From Raphanus sativus (lineage: Eukaryota > Streptophyta > Magnoliopsida > Brassicales > Brassicaceae), in NCBI RefSeq assembly GCF_000801105.2, contig NC_079516.1:17948998-18012997 (forward strand): a stretch of 64,000 bases of DNA. Direction: 5' to 3'. The notes below the pieces were generated by a model. The model saw only the letters and a list, made by a program, of their open reading frames with translations, did no database searches and had not been told where the DNA came from. Below, piece after piece: positions 10,407 to 20,704 of the stretch (positions are counted from its first letter, which is position 1; each line of letters starts with the position of its first letter). The position numbers and the translations under genes are program-made.

Positions 10407-11597
10407 TCATGAATCTCTTTGTTGATGAAGGAGATGATGGTGTCCGAATATCCATTTCCATCCTTTGAAGCTCGTCCTCCGACTCTTACTCACCTCTCGA
10501 TCCTTCTTCGTTAACCGGCAAGACCCTCCTCCTCCGTGCTCCAAAACGCCGTCGTTTACCACCACTTCCCCTCCTCCTCCTCCGGAATCGAACTTGAGAT
10601 CTATAAAACCTGGCTCTTCCCCTCCGGTAAAGTAACTCTCTTTCATCGAAAAAACCCTTCTCGTGAAACTCATCGCCGACGAATCACTCTTCCTCGGCGC
10701 CGCCGCCTCGTAATTGCTCCTCCGCGGATTACTATTTATACTCTGTTTATACTCTGTTTCGCTGAAGTTACTCTTCCTCGGATACTCTGTTTCACTGAAG
10801 TTACTCTTCCTCGCCTCGAAACAGCTCCTCCGCGGCGGCTCCGATTCACTGAAATTACTCCTCCGATGCTCCGTCGTCTCGCTGAAGTTACTCTTCCTCC
10901 CTTCGAAGTTGCTCTTCTCGCTGAAATTGCTTTTCCTCCCTTCAAAGTTACTCCTCCGATGCTCTGTATCGAGAACCCCTAACCCGCCGTTGACGCTCGA
11001 GCTTCTCGCGGCGGAGAACGAGCTCCTCGCGCCGGAGTAAGACGACACGTCCTCCTCCGACCCGATGAAGTACCCGTTTCCTCCTCGGAAGCTACAGAGC
11101 GATCTCGATCTCGAAACACTCTGTTTCAAAACCCAAGAATCGCTGTCGTTGTCGTTGTTCTTCTCATCGAAAGCTCTGTCCTTTCTCGGATTAATCTTCC
11201 TGAAGAACCTCCCGAGTCTCGAGAATCTATGATGCTTTGTCTTGTTAATCTCAACGCAGCTGCTACTACTCCTCTTGAACACCGCAACTTCCTCTGTTCT
11301 CGTCGCCTTCCTCTGTTTCGCCTTCTCTGTATCGATGAGAGAAGAGATCCGGAGGACGTCCCCGGCGTCCACGGCGGCGTTTGAGGTTCGGTTAGGAGAG
11401 ATGTCTGAGCAAGAGCAAGAAGAGAGTCTCTGTTCGCCGCAATCTGAGCATACGAGGTTAACTAAACGGTCGTTGAGACAGTACGGGCAGACTCCGACAG
11501 CGGAAACAGAGGGATGTTTCCGACAAGAGAGCTCCGAAGGTGTGCTGTAGTAGAAAGAAACGTCGTCCATTGCTGTTCTCTTTCCTCTGTCTTTCAT
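10407..11597 (-). CDS. OCTOPUS-like (DUF740-type) serine-rich protein
   Basis: A single uninterrupted frame of 396 codons. Residues about 25-63 form a Cys/His-rich N-terminal motif (C25, H28, C37, C40, C50, C53, then C61/C63) resembling the zinc-finger-like start of the OCTOPUS/DUF740 family. OCTOPUS proteins are plasma-membrane-associated polarity factors in phloem and other tissues. The middle is serine/arginine-rich. About residues 210-300 form an imperfect repeat of the motif [RK][RK]SNFSE, seen at least seven times, with many RxxS-type potential phosphorylation sites. The tail ends in a basic-aromatic patch, SFKGWKWIFGHHH. An alternative start nine codons in (11570, MDDVSFYYSTP) lies closer to the conserved part and may be the true start. 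By order it may match At3g25590, annotated oddly as micronuclear-linker-histone-polyprotein-like; that name probably reflects only the Ser/Arg/Lys-rich repeat. Family confidence is good, exact function unknown. Confidence 0.85.
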   Translation of the reverse strand: MKDRGKRTAMDDVSFYYSTPSELSCRKHPSVSAVGVCPYCLNDRLVNLVCSDCGEQRLSSCSCSDISPNRTSNAAVDAGDVLRISSLIDTEKAKQRKATRTEEVAVFKRSSSSCVEINKTKHHRFSRLGRFFRKINPRKDRAFDEKNNDNDSDSWVLKQSVSRSRSLCSFRGGNGYFIGSEEDVSSYSGARSSFSAARSSSVNGGLGVLDTEHRRSNFEGRKSNFSEKSNFEGRKSNFSETTEHRRSNFSESEPPRRSCFEARKSNFSETEYPRKSNFSETEYKQSINSNPRRSNYEAAAPRKSDSSAMSFTRRVFSMKESYFTGGEEPGFIDLKFDSGGGGGEVVVNDGVLEHGGGGSCRLTKKDREVSKSRRTSFKGWKWIFGHHHLLHQQRDS

Positions 11598-12427
11598 TTA
11601 GGGGCAATATATAGAAACAGAACATAAAGCAAAAGACAAAAGGTGAAGATCCAGAGAGAAGTTAAGACGACGACGATCGGATCTTTTTTAGATTAGGGTT
11701 TCTTTAAACTTTTTCTTTTTCTTTTTCTCGGATTTTGATGGGAGACTGATCAGAGGATTTGAAAGTGTAGGAACGGTTAGCTATAGGCTTGTTTGCTTTA
11801 GCTTTACGTTTTCTATTTTTTTTATTTTTCTTCCTCTTTTTAAATGTCCCACCAATTTTCTTTTTCAAATTCACTTTCATTCTTAAACTAAATGTTTTTT
11901 TTTTGCTAAAGAAAAAATAATTCTTTATATTAGTATTTTTATCTCAATTATTTCCATGATTATTGATATTATATCCTCAAATTTGGGCAAAGTTTACGGA
12001 TTGTCTATTTTATTTTACTGTAAAAATATAATAAACATAAGTTCCAAAAAAATATATAACAAACACTATTTTAATCACTCTCTGTGATGTGGCAAAAGCT
12101 GCTATATAATATGAACAAGTAAAAAATTATTTATATACAAAAGAGATTTCTAAACGAAATATATAACATGATACAAAAGTATTTTGAAATTCTAAAGAGT
12201 TTTTTGATTAAGCACCAAAAAAATATTCTTAAATGTAACTTTTTGTTATTTTTAGAATCAGCGGATCTACTTATATCTATCTGCACCATTTTGATTATTT
12301 AGTTAGCATTAGGGAAATTACATAGAGGAGAAACGAATAATTAATCGTTAAAGTTAGAAAATAAAGGAAAAAGAGAAAGGGTATGATCAAGAAAGCACCT
12401 TAGGGTTGTTTTTTTACTTTCATTCTT
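11598..12427. other. Promoter/5' region of the OCTOPUS-like gene and intergenic DNA
   Basis: Upstream of the gene, the minus-strand sequence carries AG-rich 5' leader DNA (agaaaaagaaaaagaaaaag near 11710-11730). The remainder to 12427 is AT-rich without recognised elements. Confidence 0.35.
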
Positions 12428-12585
12428 GGGAAAATTGCCAAATATAACTCACAACTTGATTTCAAATGCAAAAATATACCCAAACTTGAATCAAATACAG
12501 AAGTAACTTAAAAGACTATTGAAATTACAACCAACCCCTTATGATAAAAAAAAAACAGTTTTTTTTTTACGTTTTTAACCCCAAT

Positions 12586-12648
12586 AAGTCTTCTGGCCAG
12601 ACGACTTTCAAGTAAGTCGTCCAGACGACTTACTTGAAAGTCGTCCAG
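12586..12648. repeat. Perfect inverted repeat of two palindromic 22-mers
   Basis: GACGACTTTCAAGTAAGTCG(TC) is followed after the dinucleotide CA by its exact reverse complement. Each 22-mer is also close to self-complementary, so either single hairpins or one long hairpin can form. Confidence 0.85.
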
Positions 12649-13037
12649 TATAGTTAATCTTAAAAATAATTTATAAATTTTTTAAAAAATATTTTGATAA
12701 GTGAAAAATTGAAATCATGTAATTAAGATATGTTAAAAGTGTTATAAATTAAAATATAACAAAAGGGAATTGTTTTCAACATAGATGAGTGAAAGTAGTG
12801 AGTCATGATATTCTTTGGTTTAGGTTTTGCCAACATATGTTGTAGTATTGTATGTGTTCTTAGGGTTAGATTTTGGAAAGCATAAAAGTATTTTTGAAAA
12901 ATATGAAATTTACCCAAATGTGTTTATTTATGTGTATAGTAAACACTAAGCAAGTTTAATTTGATTTTATAACTTATTTAGTTAGTTAGTCAAATATCTG
13001 ACACAATTCTGTCAAATACAAAACTAACCCGTTTATC

Positions 13038-13214
13038 CCAGACGACTTACCAGTAAGTCGTCTGGAGTTTTGTTTTTTTAACGAACAAAACTGGACGACT
13101 TACAAGTAAGTCATCCAGTTTGACCAGAAGACTTACCCTTAAGTCTTCTACAGCCAGAAGACTTACGGGTAAGTCTTCTACAGCCAGAAGACTTACACCT
13201 GTAAGTCTTCTAGG
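13038..13214. repeat. Cluster of five short hairpin palindromes
   Basis: In order: cagacgacttaccagtaagt (continuing cgtctg), a ctggacgactt/aagtcatccag pair, and three copies of a pair agaagactta/taagtcttct, the last with an extra acctg loop. The three agaagac copies are separated by the same phrase, acagcc. Stem sequence is conserved while loops vary. Confidence 0.85.
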
Positions 13215-13742
13215 CGAACAGATCTGGAAAAAAAAATCAATTTCATACCTTAAATTAGTGAGATGACTTCTTTAACACACATAAGTCTTTTCCAACCACA
13301 TAGAACCTCAAACGAAAGTAACCCACCAAGAATCATAAGCTTGAATGGTTCTATCAACCATAAAAATTTTATAATCAAAAACTTGAGTTTTTTTGGATGA
13401 ATATGGAGACAAAGTGAAAGAAATGTTGTTTTTAGTTCATAACAATTGGGAAAAAGAGAGTGTAAATCGATTTTTGAGATGCATTAAGAGCTTCAAATTG
13501 GTTGTTCATGGTGGTTAGGGTATTGATGACAATGGTAATCTTGTAAATACTTGAAGATGATGAGGTTGAGAGAGTAAAAATGTCACTTTCGAAAAAAAAA
13601 AGAAAAAAAAATTAATGACAGTTTCGTGAATAATGTGAACCTGTGGGGTGAAGATGACAAAAGAAAAATTCAAAAAAACATATGTTAATTTTGTATTTGA
13701 CTTTGAGTTTTGAGTCAATTTTGCAAAAAACCCTTCATTCTT

Positions 13743-14519
13743 TTTTTTTTTTGAATTTGGTAGAGCCGAGGAAAATTTAAAATAACCAATTGACTTTTAC
13801 GTTTATGCCATAGTATTAATTATCTTCTTCTTTTTGAGAAAGTGGTACTAATTATCTTACAAAGTTTTCATGTTCACAAAAACAAATTATTCTACCTGCT
13901 GTTCTTTTCTGTTAAAGGGTTTTATTCTACCTGTTTAAGTAGAATATGGATTTTCTCATAAAAAAAAGTAGAGTATGGAGTGATGATATTGCTTAAGTAG
14001 AATATGGAGTGATGATATTTCTTAAGTAGAATATCGAATGCATTGTGGCGGCAAGATATCAATAGCACTCGAACCCAAGAGAACATTTCTTAATTTTTTT
14101 AGAGAGACCATGTCTACACGAGTACACCAATAGACAAAACACTATTTGATTACTTGGAACTATTTGATTATGAGAGTATGACATTTCCATAAACAAGTCG
14201 GTTCCAGACATTTTGTATATGGCTGATTCTTTTTTTTTTTTTTTTTTGTAACTTAGGCTTTCAAAATATGTATGGCTGATTTTTAATACTAACATGCAGT
14301 CAGTGTCTTAAACGGCCCAAACATATTTACATACATACAGAAACATTATTGCACAAATAAATAGAAAAATCCAAACGATTATAAGAGGGAAATATATGAC
14401 ATGCCAAAAAGAAAAGTTGGGAGTGATGATAAATACAAGGGAATTAACAAAAACATGAGTACAAAAAGAATGCATACGTGGTGATGAATGAACTCATGTG
14501 TATGCAGTTTATACTACGA
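13743..14519. other. AT-rich intergenic DNA with short repeats
   Basis: Between 13935 and 14035 the phrase ttaagtagaatatgga recurs about three times. A poly-T run sits near 14230. No gene is recognised. Confidence 0.4.
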
Positions 14520-15335
14520 GAGCATCTCCAACGCAGTACCTTATTTTTGGGAAAAAAAGAAGCAAAACTTCAAAATAAAGATTTGAAAGTTAATTGTTCC
14601 AATTATAAATCATCAAATTTTTTACAAGTTTATTTATTTGTATTGTAGTCTTTGATATTAACAAAAATTACTAAATAATGATAAAATTTCACAAACAAAT
14701 ATAAAACATACATTTAATATATTATACAACAAAAATATTACAATATTATATAATCAAAGATGATATAAATTACATATAAAAAAAATAATACATATACACA
14801 CAAAGTTTAGAAAATTGCATATAAAATATCAAATTACCTAAACATTATTTCCGTAATGCTACCATGTGTGCTCTGTCAATATGCATTCCAAAGTGATAAA
14901 TGAACCTCCTTATTTTTAATCAACCATATTTCGATTATTTTGGATGCTCAGGGTCTAGTTAACCGAAGAATTATAGTATTTTATTTTGTGTGAATTTTAT
15001 TAATGTAGTTTTCTATTGTGTGAAATTTATTTCAATGTTATGTAATATTAATCATATTTTATTTTATTTTGGTGTACTTGATTTATTCTAAATTAAGTTT
15101 AGTATATGTATTTGTTAAAAGAAATAACTATAAAAAACAAAAGAAAAATAAAAGATAATTTTGAAGTTTCGAATAGTAAAACTTTAAAATTTGAAGATTT
15201 GAAGTTAGATTAAAATGACAAAATATGAAGTTTTGAGATTTCACTATCTATAACCTCAAAATTTGAGGATTTAAGATTATATTGAAATGACAAAAATCTC
15301 AAAACTTGAAGATTTGAAGTTAGGTTGGAGATGTC
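14520..15335. mobile_element. MITE-like element with GAGCATCTCCAAC termini
   Basis: The left end, gagcatctccaacg, and the right end, ggttggagatgtc, are inverted copies. Internal phrases (aaatttgaagatttgaag) are repeated near the right end. No target duplication is clear, so boundaries are approximate. The terminus is of a kind I recall as very common in crucifer genomes. Confidence 0.5.
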
Positions 15336-16781
15336 ATAGTAAGTCTGTATTAGTTATCTTGTCAACTTCTTACATCTTTGCATCTATAAACATATATATA
15401 CTTTTTGGCACATATATATCATATATATAATTAAACAGATAAAATACATCATCATATATTATATTTGCAACTATATGTATGTTATTTTATTGGAATAGTA
15501 AGCATCCGATTAATTTTAGGGGCGAGCATGTCACGGCTAGTAGTTTCCTCTAAAATTAGAACAGAAAAAACGTTCACCCGATGTTCAAATGATTAACTAG
15601 CCCACACGCAGAATTTTAGATCAAAAGGTTTGAGTAATAGATATACGTATAATGATTAACTGTGTGCATGCTCTGTCCTTTTCAGTTTGACATTTAAATG
15701 TCTTCATTACCTAACATTTTGCTAACATTATCTACACTCTACACTTTCTTCTATGGATCCAAGAATAAGATCATTATTGATAACTTGGTAACTCTAACTA
15801 AATTATATTCTTTCTTTTTTTGATCAAAACTAAATTATATTCATAAACATATAAACAATATGGCTAAGTAAAACTCATTCTTGGGTTACACGGTAGAATA
15901 AAATAATAGAACAATATAAAATTTTCAAACCGAGGGGTTCCCTCGGAGCAGCTTTGATTCGTTTATGTTTTGATGTTTCAATTGGAGCTCGGGTTCATTA
16001 ACCTTCCCTTGCTTTCATTTTTATTTGTGCATGGATTCATTTTAACATTATAAGACCAATACCAATGAGACTCCAAAATATTATATTGGTGTAGTCTCTT
16101 CTTCTGATGGAACTCCAAAACTATACCATTTCATCAAATTTACTGTTTTGTAATTAGTGTTACACTAAATTTGACATAACACTATTCATCACATAAATAT
16201 AAAAATAATATGTTTTATTATTTTTCAGTTAGTTATAATCACACTAATATTATTATTTAGTTCAAAATTATGGTTAAAAATAAACAAATCATATTATTTT
16301 GTATATTTCATTTTTCACATTTTGTCATCTCTAAACAACAATTAAAATCTTATTTTATTTCTATTTTAATAATAATATAAACAAACAAATATAATCAATT
16401 ACATCAAATTGTAACAAAATAAAACATTATTTATCTAATTTTAGTTTTTAGATGTGCAATCCTTTTTATTTCAACTGATATTTTACATAGAATAAATAAA
16501 TTACTATATAAATTAATAAAATCATATTTTAAAATAAACAGTGAAAACGTTACAAAATTCTAACAACGAAATATAAAATATAAATGTGATAAAAATAGAA
16601 CTAGTCAATTATAAATAATTAATTTATTAAACTATTAAATTAAAAATTAAAAATACATAAAATATTATATTCCATATGTAATTTAGCGTTGTTGTAGATT
16701 TCTGTATACTGGGCTCTTTCTTGTTATATTTCATACTCTGTGATAAAGTAACAATTTATAAAAAAATTCAGACTAAAACAA
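15336..16781. other. AT-rich intergenic DNA
   Basis: No gene is supported. A segment around 16050-16150 has internal inverted phrases (ccaataccaatgagactcc versus ggtgtagtctc) that may be a decayed MITE. Confidence 0.35.
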
Positions 16782-17250
16782 GGGGAATTTTCAAAAATAC
16801 CACTTTCAAGGTACCATTATTCATCTTTACCACCACTAAAGACACATTTTCAATAATACCTTATTTATTAAAATGGTAAAGACTCTTATATCTTTGTTTT
16901 TATATGTTTTTCAAAATTCTAATCCCAAATTCTAATTTCTAAACCTCCAATTCTAAACCCTAAACCCAAAATCTTCAACTCTAAACCCTAAACCCTAAAC
17001 TATATACCCTAAATTCAATATACTAAACCCTAAACCCTAAAGTCTAAACTATAAACCCTAAATCCTTAACTCTAAACCCTAAATCTTAAACTATAAACCC
17101 TAAACTATATACCTTAAACCCTAAAACATCAAATCTAAACCCTAAATCTTAAACCTTTAAATCTAGACCCTTCATTAAAAGTAGTGGTAAAAGTGGTTAG
17201 TGTAAACATGAAAAGTGGTACTATGAAAATGGTATTTTTGGCAATTTCTC
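16782..17250. mobile_element. Mutator-like MITE carrying CCCTAAA repeats, 9-bp TSD
   Basis: Ends ggggaattttcaaaaatacc and, inverted, gagaaattgccaaaaatacc. They are flanked by a perfect 9-bp duplication CTAAAACAA (16773-16781 and 17251-17259). The interior from about 16970 to 17170 is a degenerate array of ccctaaac/ctataaaccc. A lone right terminus of the same family is at 3130-3216. Confidence 0.85.
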
Positions 17251-17259
17251 CTAAAACAA

Positions 17260-18702
17260 TATGTTTGACTTTCTTTAAAAGTTAATAATTACCAATCGTC
17301 GAGTGAAATCATAACATATAACCGGAGGCATGGTATGGCCTAAGAACATCATTTTTGTTTATAAAGCTATTTTGTGGTACATTCATCATAAAAGTGTCCT
17401 GTATTTATTCTAAAAACTCACGAATACCTAAACTCGAAACATAATTTTTTTTTGAGAATGTTGTGTCTCTATTGAGTTGAGTGGTCGATTCATAGCCTGC
17501 ATCTGTGGACTATACAAAATATTTACTCCATTTCTATAAATGTTATTTACATTTAATATTATATTACAAACCCTAATACACAAAAATTATAGCTAGTAGT
17601 ACAAGCTAAAATCCAATATTTTGTACTAACCAGTATTTCTCAACAATAAGAAAACCACTTGATGAAAAAAACACTTAAGATGAAATGACTACACCCTTAG
17701 GAAATATATGAAATATTATATGAACTAAGCTATATGACAATTCCAATTTGGCCAAATTTAGGCGAGAAAATAAATATAAATTTTTTTGATAGCTCTTTTA
17801 AAGAAGAGGTCTCAACGAGCCTCCTGAATTTCATTTCATCCATACAGGAGAATGCATCATTCTTATCGCAGAATGGAAACAAACCGGATTGGATTTTCAA
17901 AATATAGAAGAGAAATGGGTGGGTTAAAAAGTGAGATAATGCAAAGTCGGCACGCCCTAGGGAGCATGCTTGAACAATAGACATCATTTGGGACATGTCA
18001 ATGTTCTAAGGTATGTTTTGTCTATTTTAAAATTATTCTTCATTTTTTCAAAAAAATAAGAAAACTATTTCTATTTTTGCTTCGTATCTGTGTGTTAAAA
18101 TATAAAATGTGTTCATAATCATTGTGTTCATTGTTCCGTTGCTGATTAATTATATTGTTTGTGTTTCATGATTGGATCATTCATTCTAAAAGAGACAAGA
18201 TCTTGCTTTTCTCATTTTGTTAATTTTAATTAATCTTTTCTACGCACTTTACCTTCTGCATCCCCATGTCGGTCCAGTGTGGTTAGTTCTAAACCAGCTG
18301 CCAAAACCATCTGTACCGACAAAGTTAGAGGTCCATATTATATATGATTTTTGTGGCATATTTTCATATGTTTTTATAAACATTTATTTATTGTTCATAC
18401 AAAGTTAAGAGGTCCATACTCTATACCAACCTAACCATGTAATAACAAAATATATTTTCTATTTTATCATGGAAAAGCATATATATTGCCTCCCTTTCTT
18501 TTTGAACCAATATTTATTAACACAGAACTAAAATAATATATTAAAAACAAACAGCAATAAGATGGCAAGAAACTGTAATCACAAAAACGAAATTCATCAC
18601 AAAAAAAATCATATAAAATCCTGTTTTTTTTAGAAACATTACAAAAAGGGTTCTACATGAATGAACTATTTTGAGCTAACAAGAAAAACAAACAAAATAA
18701 AG
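17260..18702. other. Intergenic DNA, no gene supported
   Basis: The minus-strand frame at 17730-17996 (88 codons) has no recognisable domain. The interval is otherwise AT-rich. Confidence 0.35.
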
Positions 18703-20458
18703 AGTTATTTTCACTGGAGGGCAGTTTCAAGTTTTTTATTACATAGTTAGGCAGTTTATGCTACAAACGTAGTTTTTTCTAACTATTTCTTTTTTTCTTT
18801 AATGAGCTAGTCAGTTTACAACTAATTCTTGGTTGACCAATTTAACATATGATTTCTGGCGACAATTAATCACATATTCTTCTATTAAATAAAATAAAGT
18901 GGACTCCATGTACCTTTTTTTTTCATTTCACTTCTTTATTCTTGTTTTTGTAAAGTGAATGTTGTTTTTCCAGAACTTTTTTTCCAGAAAATATATTTAT
19001 AATCAGTATCTTTATTATTTAATCTATCTTTTGAGATCTGTGAAGCTATAATTCTGAAATATATATTAGATATCCAATATGTTGTAAAGTTGTGAACATT
19101 CGTTAGTCTACATGTGTACATTCGTTAGTGTACATGTATATATTAAAGATTTGTGAAGCTATAGTTCTGAAATATATAGTAGATGTCCAACATGTTGTAA
19201 AGTTGTGTACATCGTTAGTGTACATATGTACATTTAATAGTGTACATGTGTACATTAAAGATCTGTGAAGCTATAGTTCTGCAATATATATTAGATATCC
19301 AACATGTTGTAAAGTTGTGTACATTCGTTAGTGTACATGTGTACATTCGTTAGTGTACATGTGTACATATGTACATACGTAGTTATGTACATGTGTACAA
19401 TTGTGGTTATGTATAATATTATATATTATTTATGTATACATATGTTCAAAATATGCTTATTGCACATTATAATTGTGGTTTTATATTATAAAGGTTTTAC
19501 AAAATGCACAACCCATGTGTACACCTATTTTCATGTACATCATATTCAGTTTGACTTGATCTATTTTATATGTATTTTGGTTTTTTTTAGTAAGCAACCG
19601 TCAATCCACCTACTCGTGTACAACTTCTTCACATATATTGGTCCATTTTTGAAGTACACGTGTACATGTCACAAAGTGTACACAAAATAACCAACAGACT
19701 CCTTAATTACTCATTCCAGTACTTCTTCGTAATTACTCATTCCAATACTTCTTCATAATCCTTGTTTTTATTACTTTCATTTTATTATGATCCTTGTTTT
19801 TATTACTTTCATTTTTACCTCCAAAATTTCAAAGCTAATAAAATGTATTAGAAAATAAATTAAATGAACTAGAATCAAAGCTAAAAATCATTGATATGAA
19901 TAACACACAAAATCATCTATACACTTATTGTTATGTAGTTTGGTATTTTTTTAGTAAGCAACCACCATGCTACTTTATATGTATAACTTATTCACATATA
20001 TTGGTTCATTTTGAATGTACACGTATATATGTCAAAAAACATACACAAAATAACATGTGTACATTAAATAAGGTGTACATCAACATCGGAGATGCACCTT
20101 CACAGATCTCAAAAGATAGATCGAGTGATGGAGAAAACGATTTTATAAAAAAAAATTTGAGAAAAGAAATTTAAGAATCATATTTTAATTTTTTAAAAAA
20201 TAGAGAATGAAAGAAGAAGAAGACAAATGAGAAAAAGATAGAAAGATAAGAGAAAGATGTGTGGTGGAGGTAAGTTCCTGTTAGTACATTTTCTTTATTT
20301 AGTCAAGAAGTCAATGGTTAGAGTTGTCATGTGACTATCTAGTTTAAGAAAAGAAACGAAGAAAAAGAAGAAGCTGTTAGCAAAAACTACCTTTGTAGCA
20401 GAAACTGCTCTATTACGTAAAAAGAAACTCAAAACTGCCTTGTGGTGTAATTGTTTCC
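18703..20458. mobile_element. Mutator-like element with long inverted arms and GTACATGTGTACA minisatellite
   Basis: Diverged inverted arms (18703 to about 19050, and about 20085-20458) share phrases such as ggcagttt, gctacaaacgtagtttttt/aaaaactacctttgtagc, and ttgagatctgtgaag/cttcacagatctcaa. The flanks aaaataaag and aaaataaac agree at eight of nine bases, consistent with a 9-bp duplication. The centre holds a roughly 113-bp tandem repeat rich in gtgtacatgtgtacat. The frames at 19331-19690 and 19896-20174 are open only because of this repeat and AT content. Confidence 0.7.
19033..19400. repeat. About 113-bp tandem repeat, 3 copies plus tail
   Basis: The phrase gatctgtgaagctata(g/a)ttctg recurs near 19035, 19148 and 19260. 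Each copy is followed by tccaa(t/c)atgttgtaaagttgtg and by the palindromic gtgtacatgtgtacat. The last copy passes into simple gtacatgtgtacat repeats. Confidence 0.8.
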
Positions 20459-20704
20459 AAAATAAACACATTAATGGGGTATAAATCCAAAAACATATCG
20501 CTCAATCGTTTAGTTTCAGTACAAAAATATTCAGATTCGTGTTGGGATCTGCATTATCCTACCTGTAAAAGAGAGAAAAAAAATTATGAACAGACAGAAC
20601 AAAGACATATTAACCAACACTCAAGTTCTTAAGGTATGGAGGAAGAAAGCTAACACCTGGAAAAGCGTACCTTAAGATTTGGTTTTCTTTTTTAAATGTT
20701 TCCT

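Larger units (their letters stand above)
12428..13733. mobile_element. Mutator-like element packed with GACGACTTAC hairpins
   Basis: The 1,306-bp element starts gggaaaattgccaaatataa and ends tcaattttgcaaaaaaccc, forming imperfect inverted termini. It is flanked by a perfect 9-bp duplication TTCATTCTT (12419-12427 and 13734-13742), as expected for the Mutator superfamily. The interior holds two clusters of short palindromes built on GACGACTTAC/GTAAGTCGTC and AGAAGACTTAC/GTAAGTCTTCT (12586-12648 and 13038-13214). No transposase is encoded. The frames at 12723-12917 and 13515-13718 are short, AT-driven and without domains. Confidence 0.85.

Noticed and set aside
10536..11550. Plus-strand and second minus-strand frames inside the OCTOPUS-like gene
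   Set aside because: They mirror the repetitive codons of the real gene and show no independent domain or start context.
12586..13214. CRISPR-like array of regularly repeated palindromes
   Set aside because: Eukaryotic context, unequal spacing, no unique spacers of constant length, and clear Mutator-type element boundaries.
17730..17996. Minus-strand 88-codon frame as a gene
   Set aside because: No recognised domain, isolated in transposon-rich AT DNA, no splice context.
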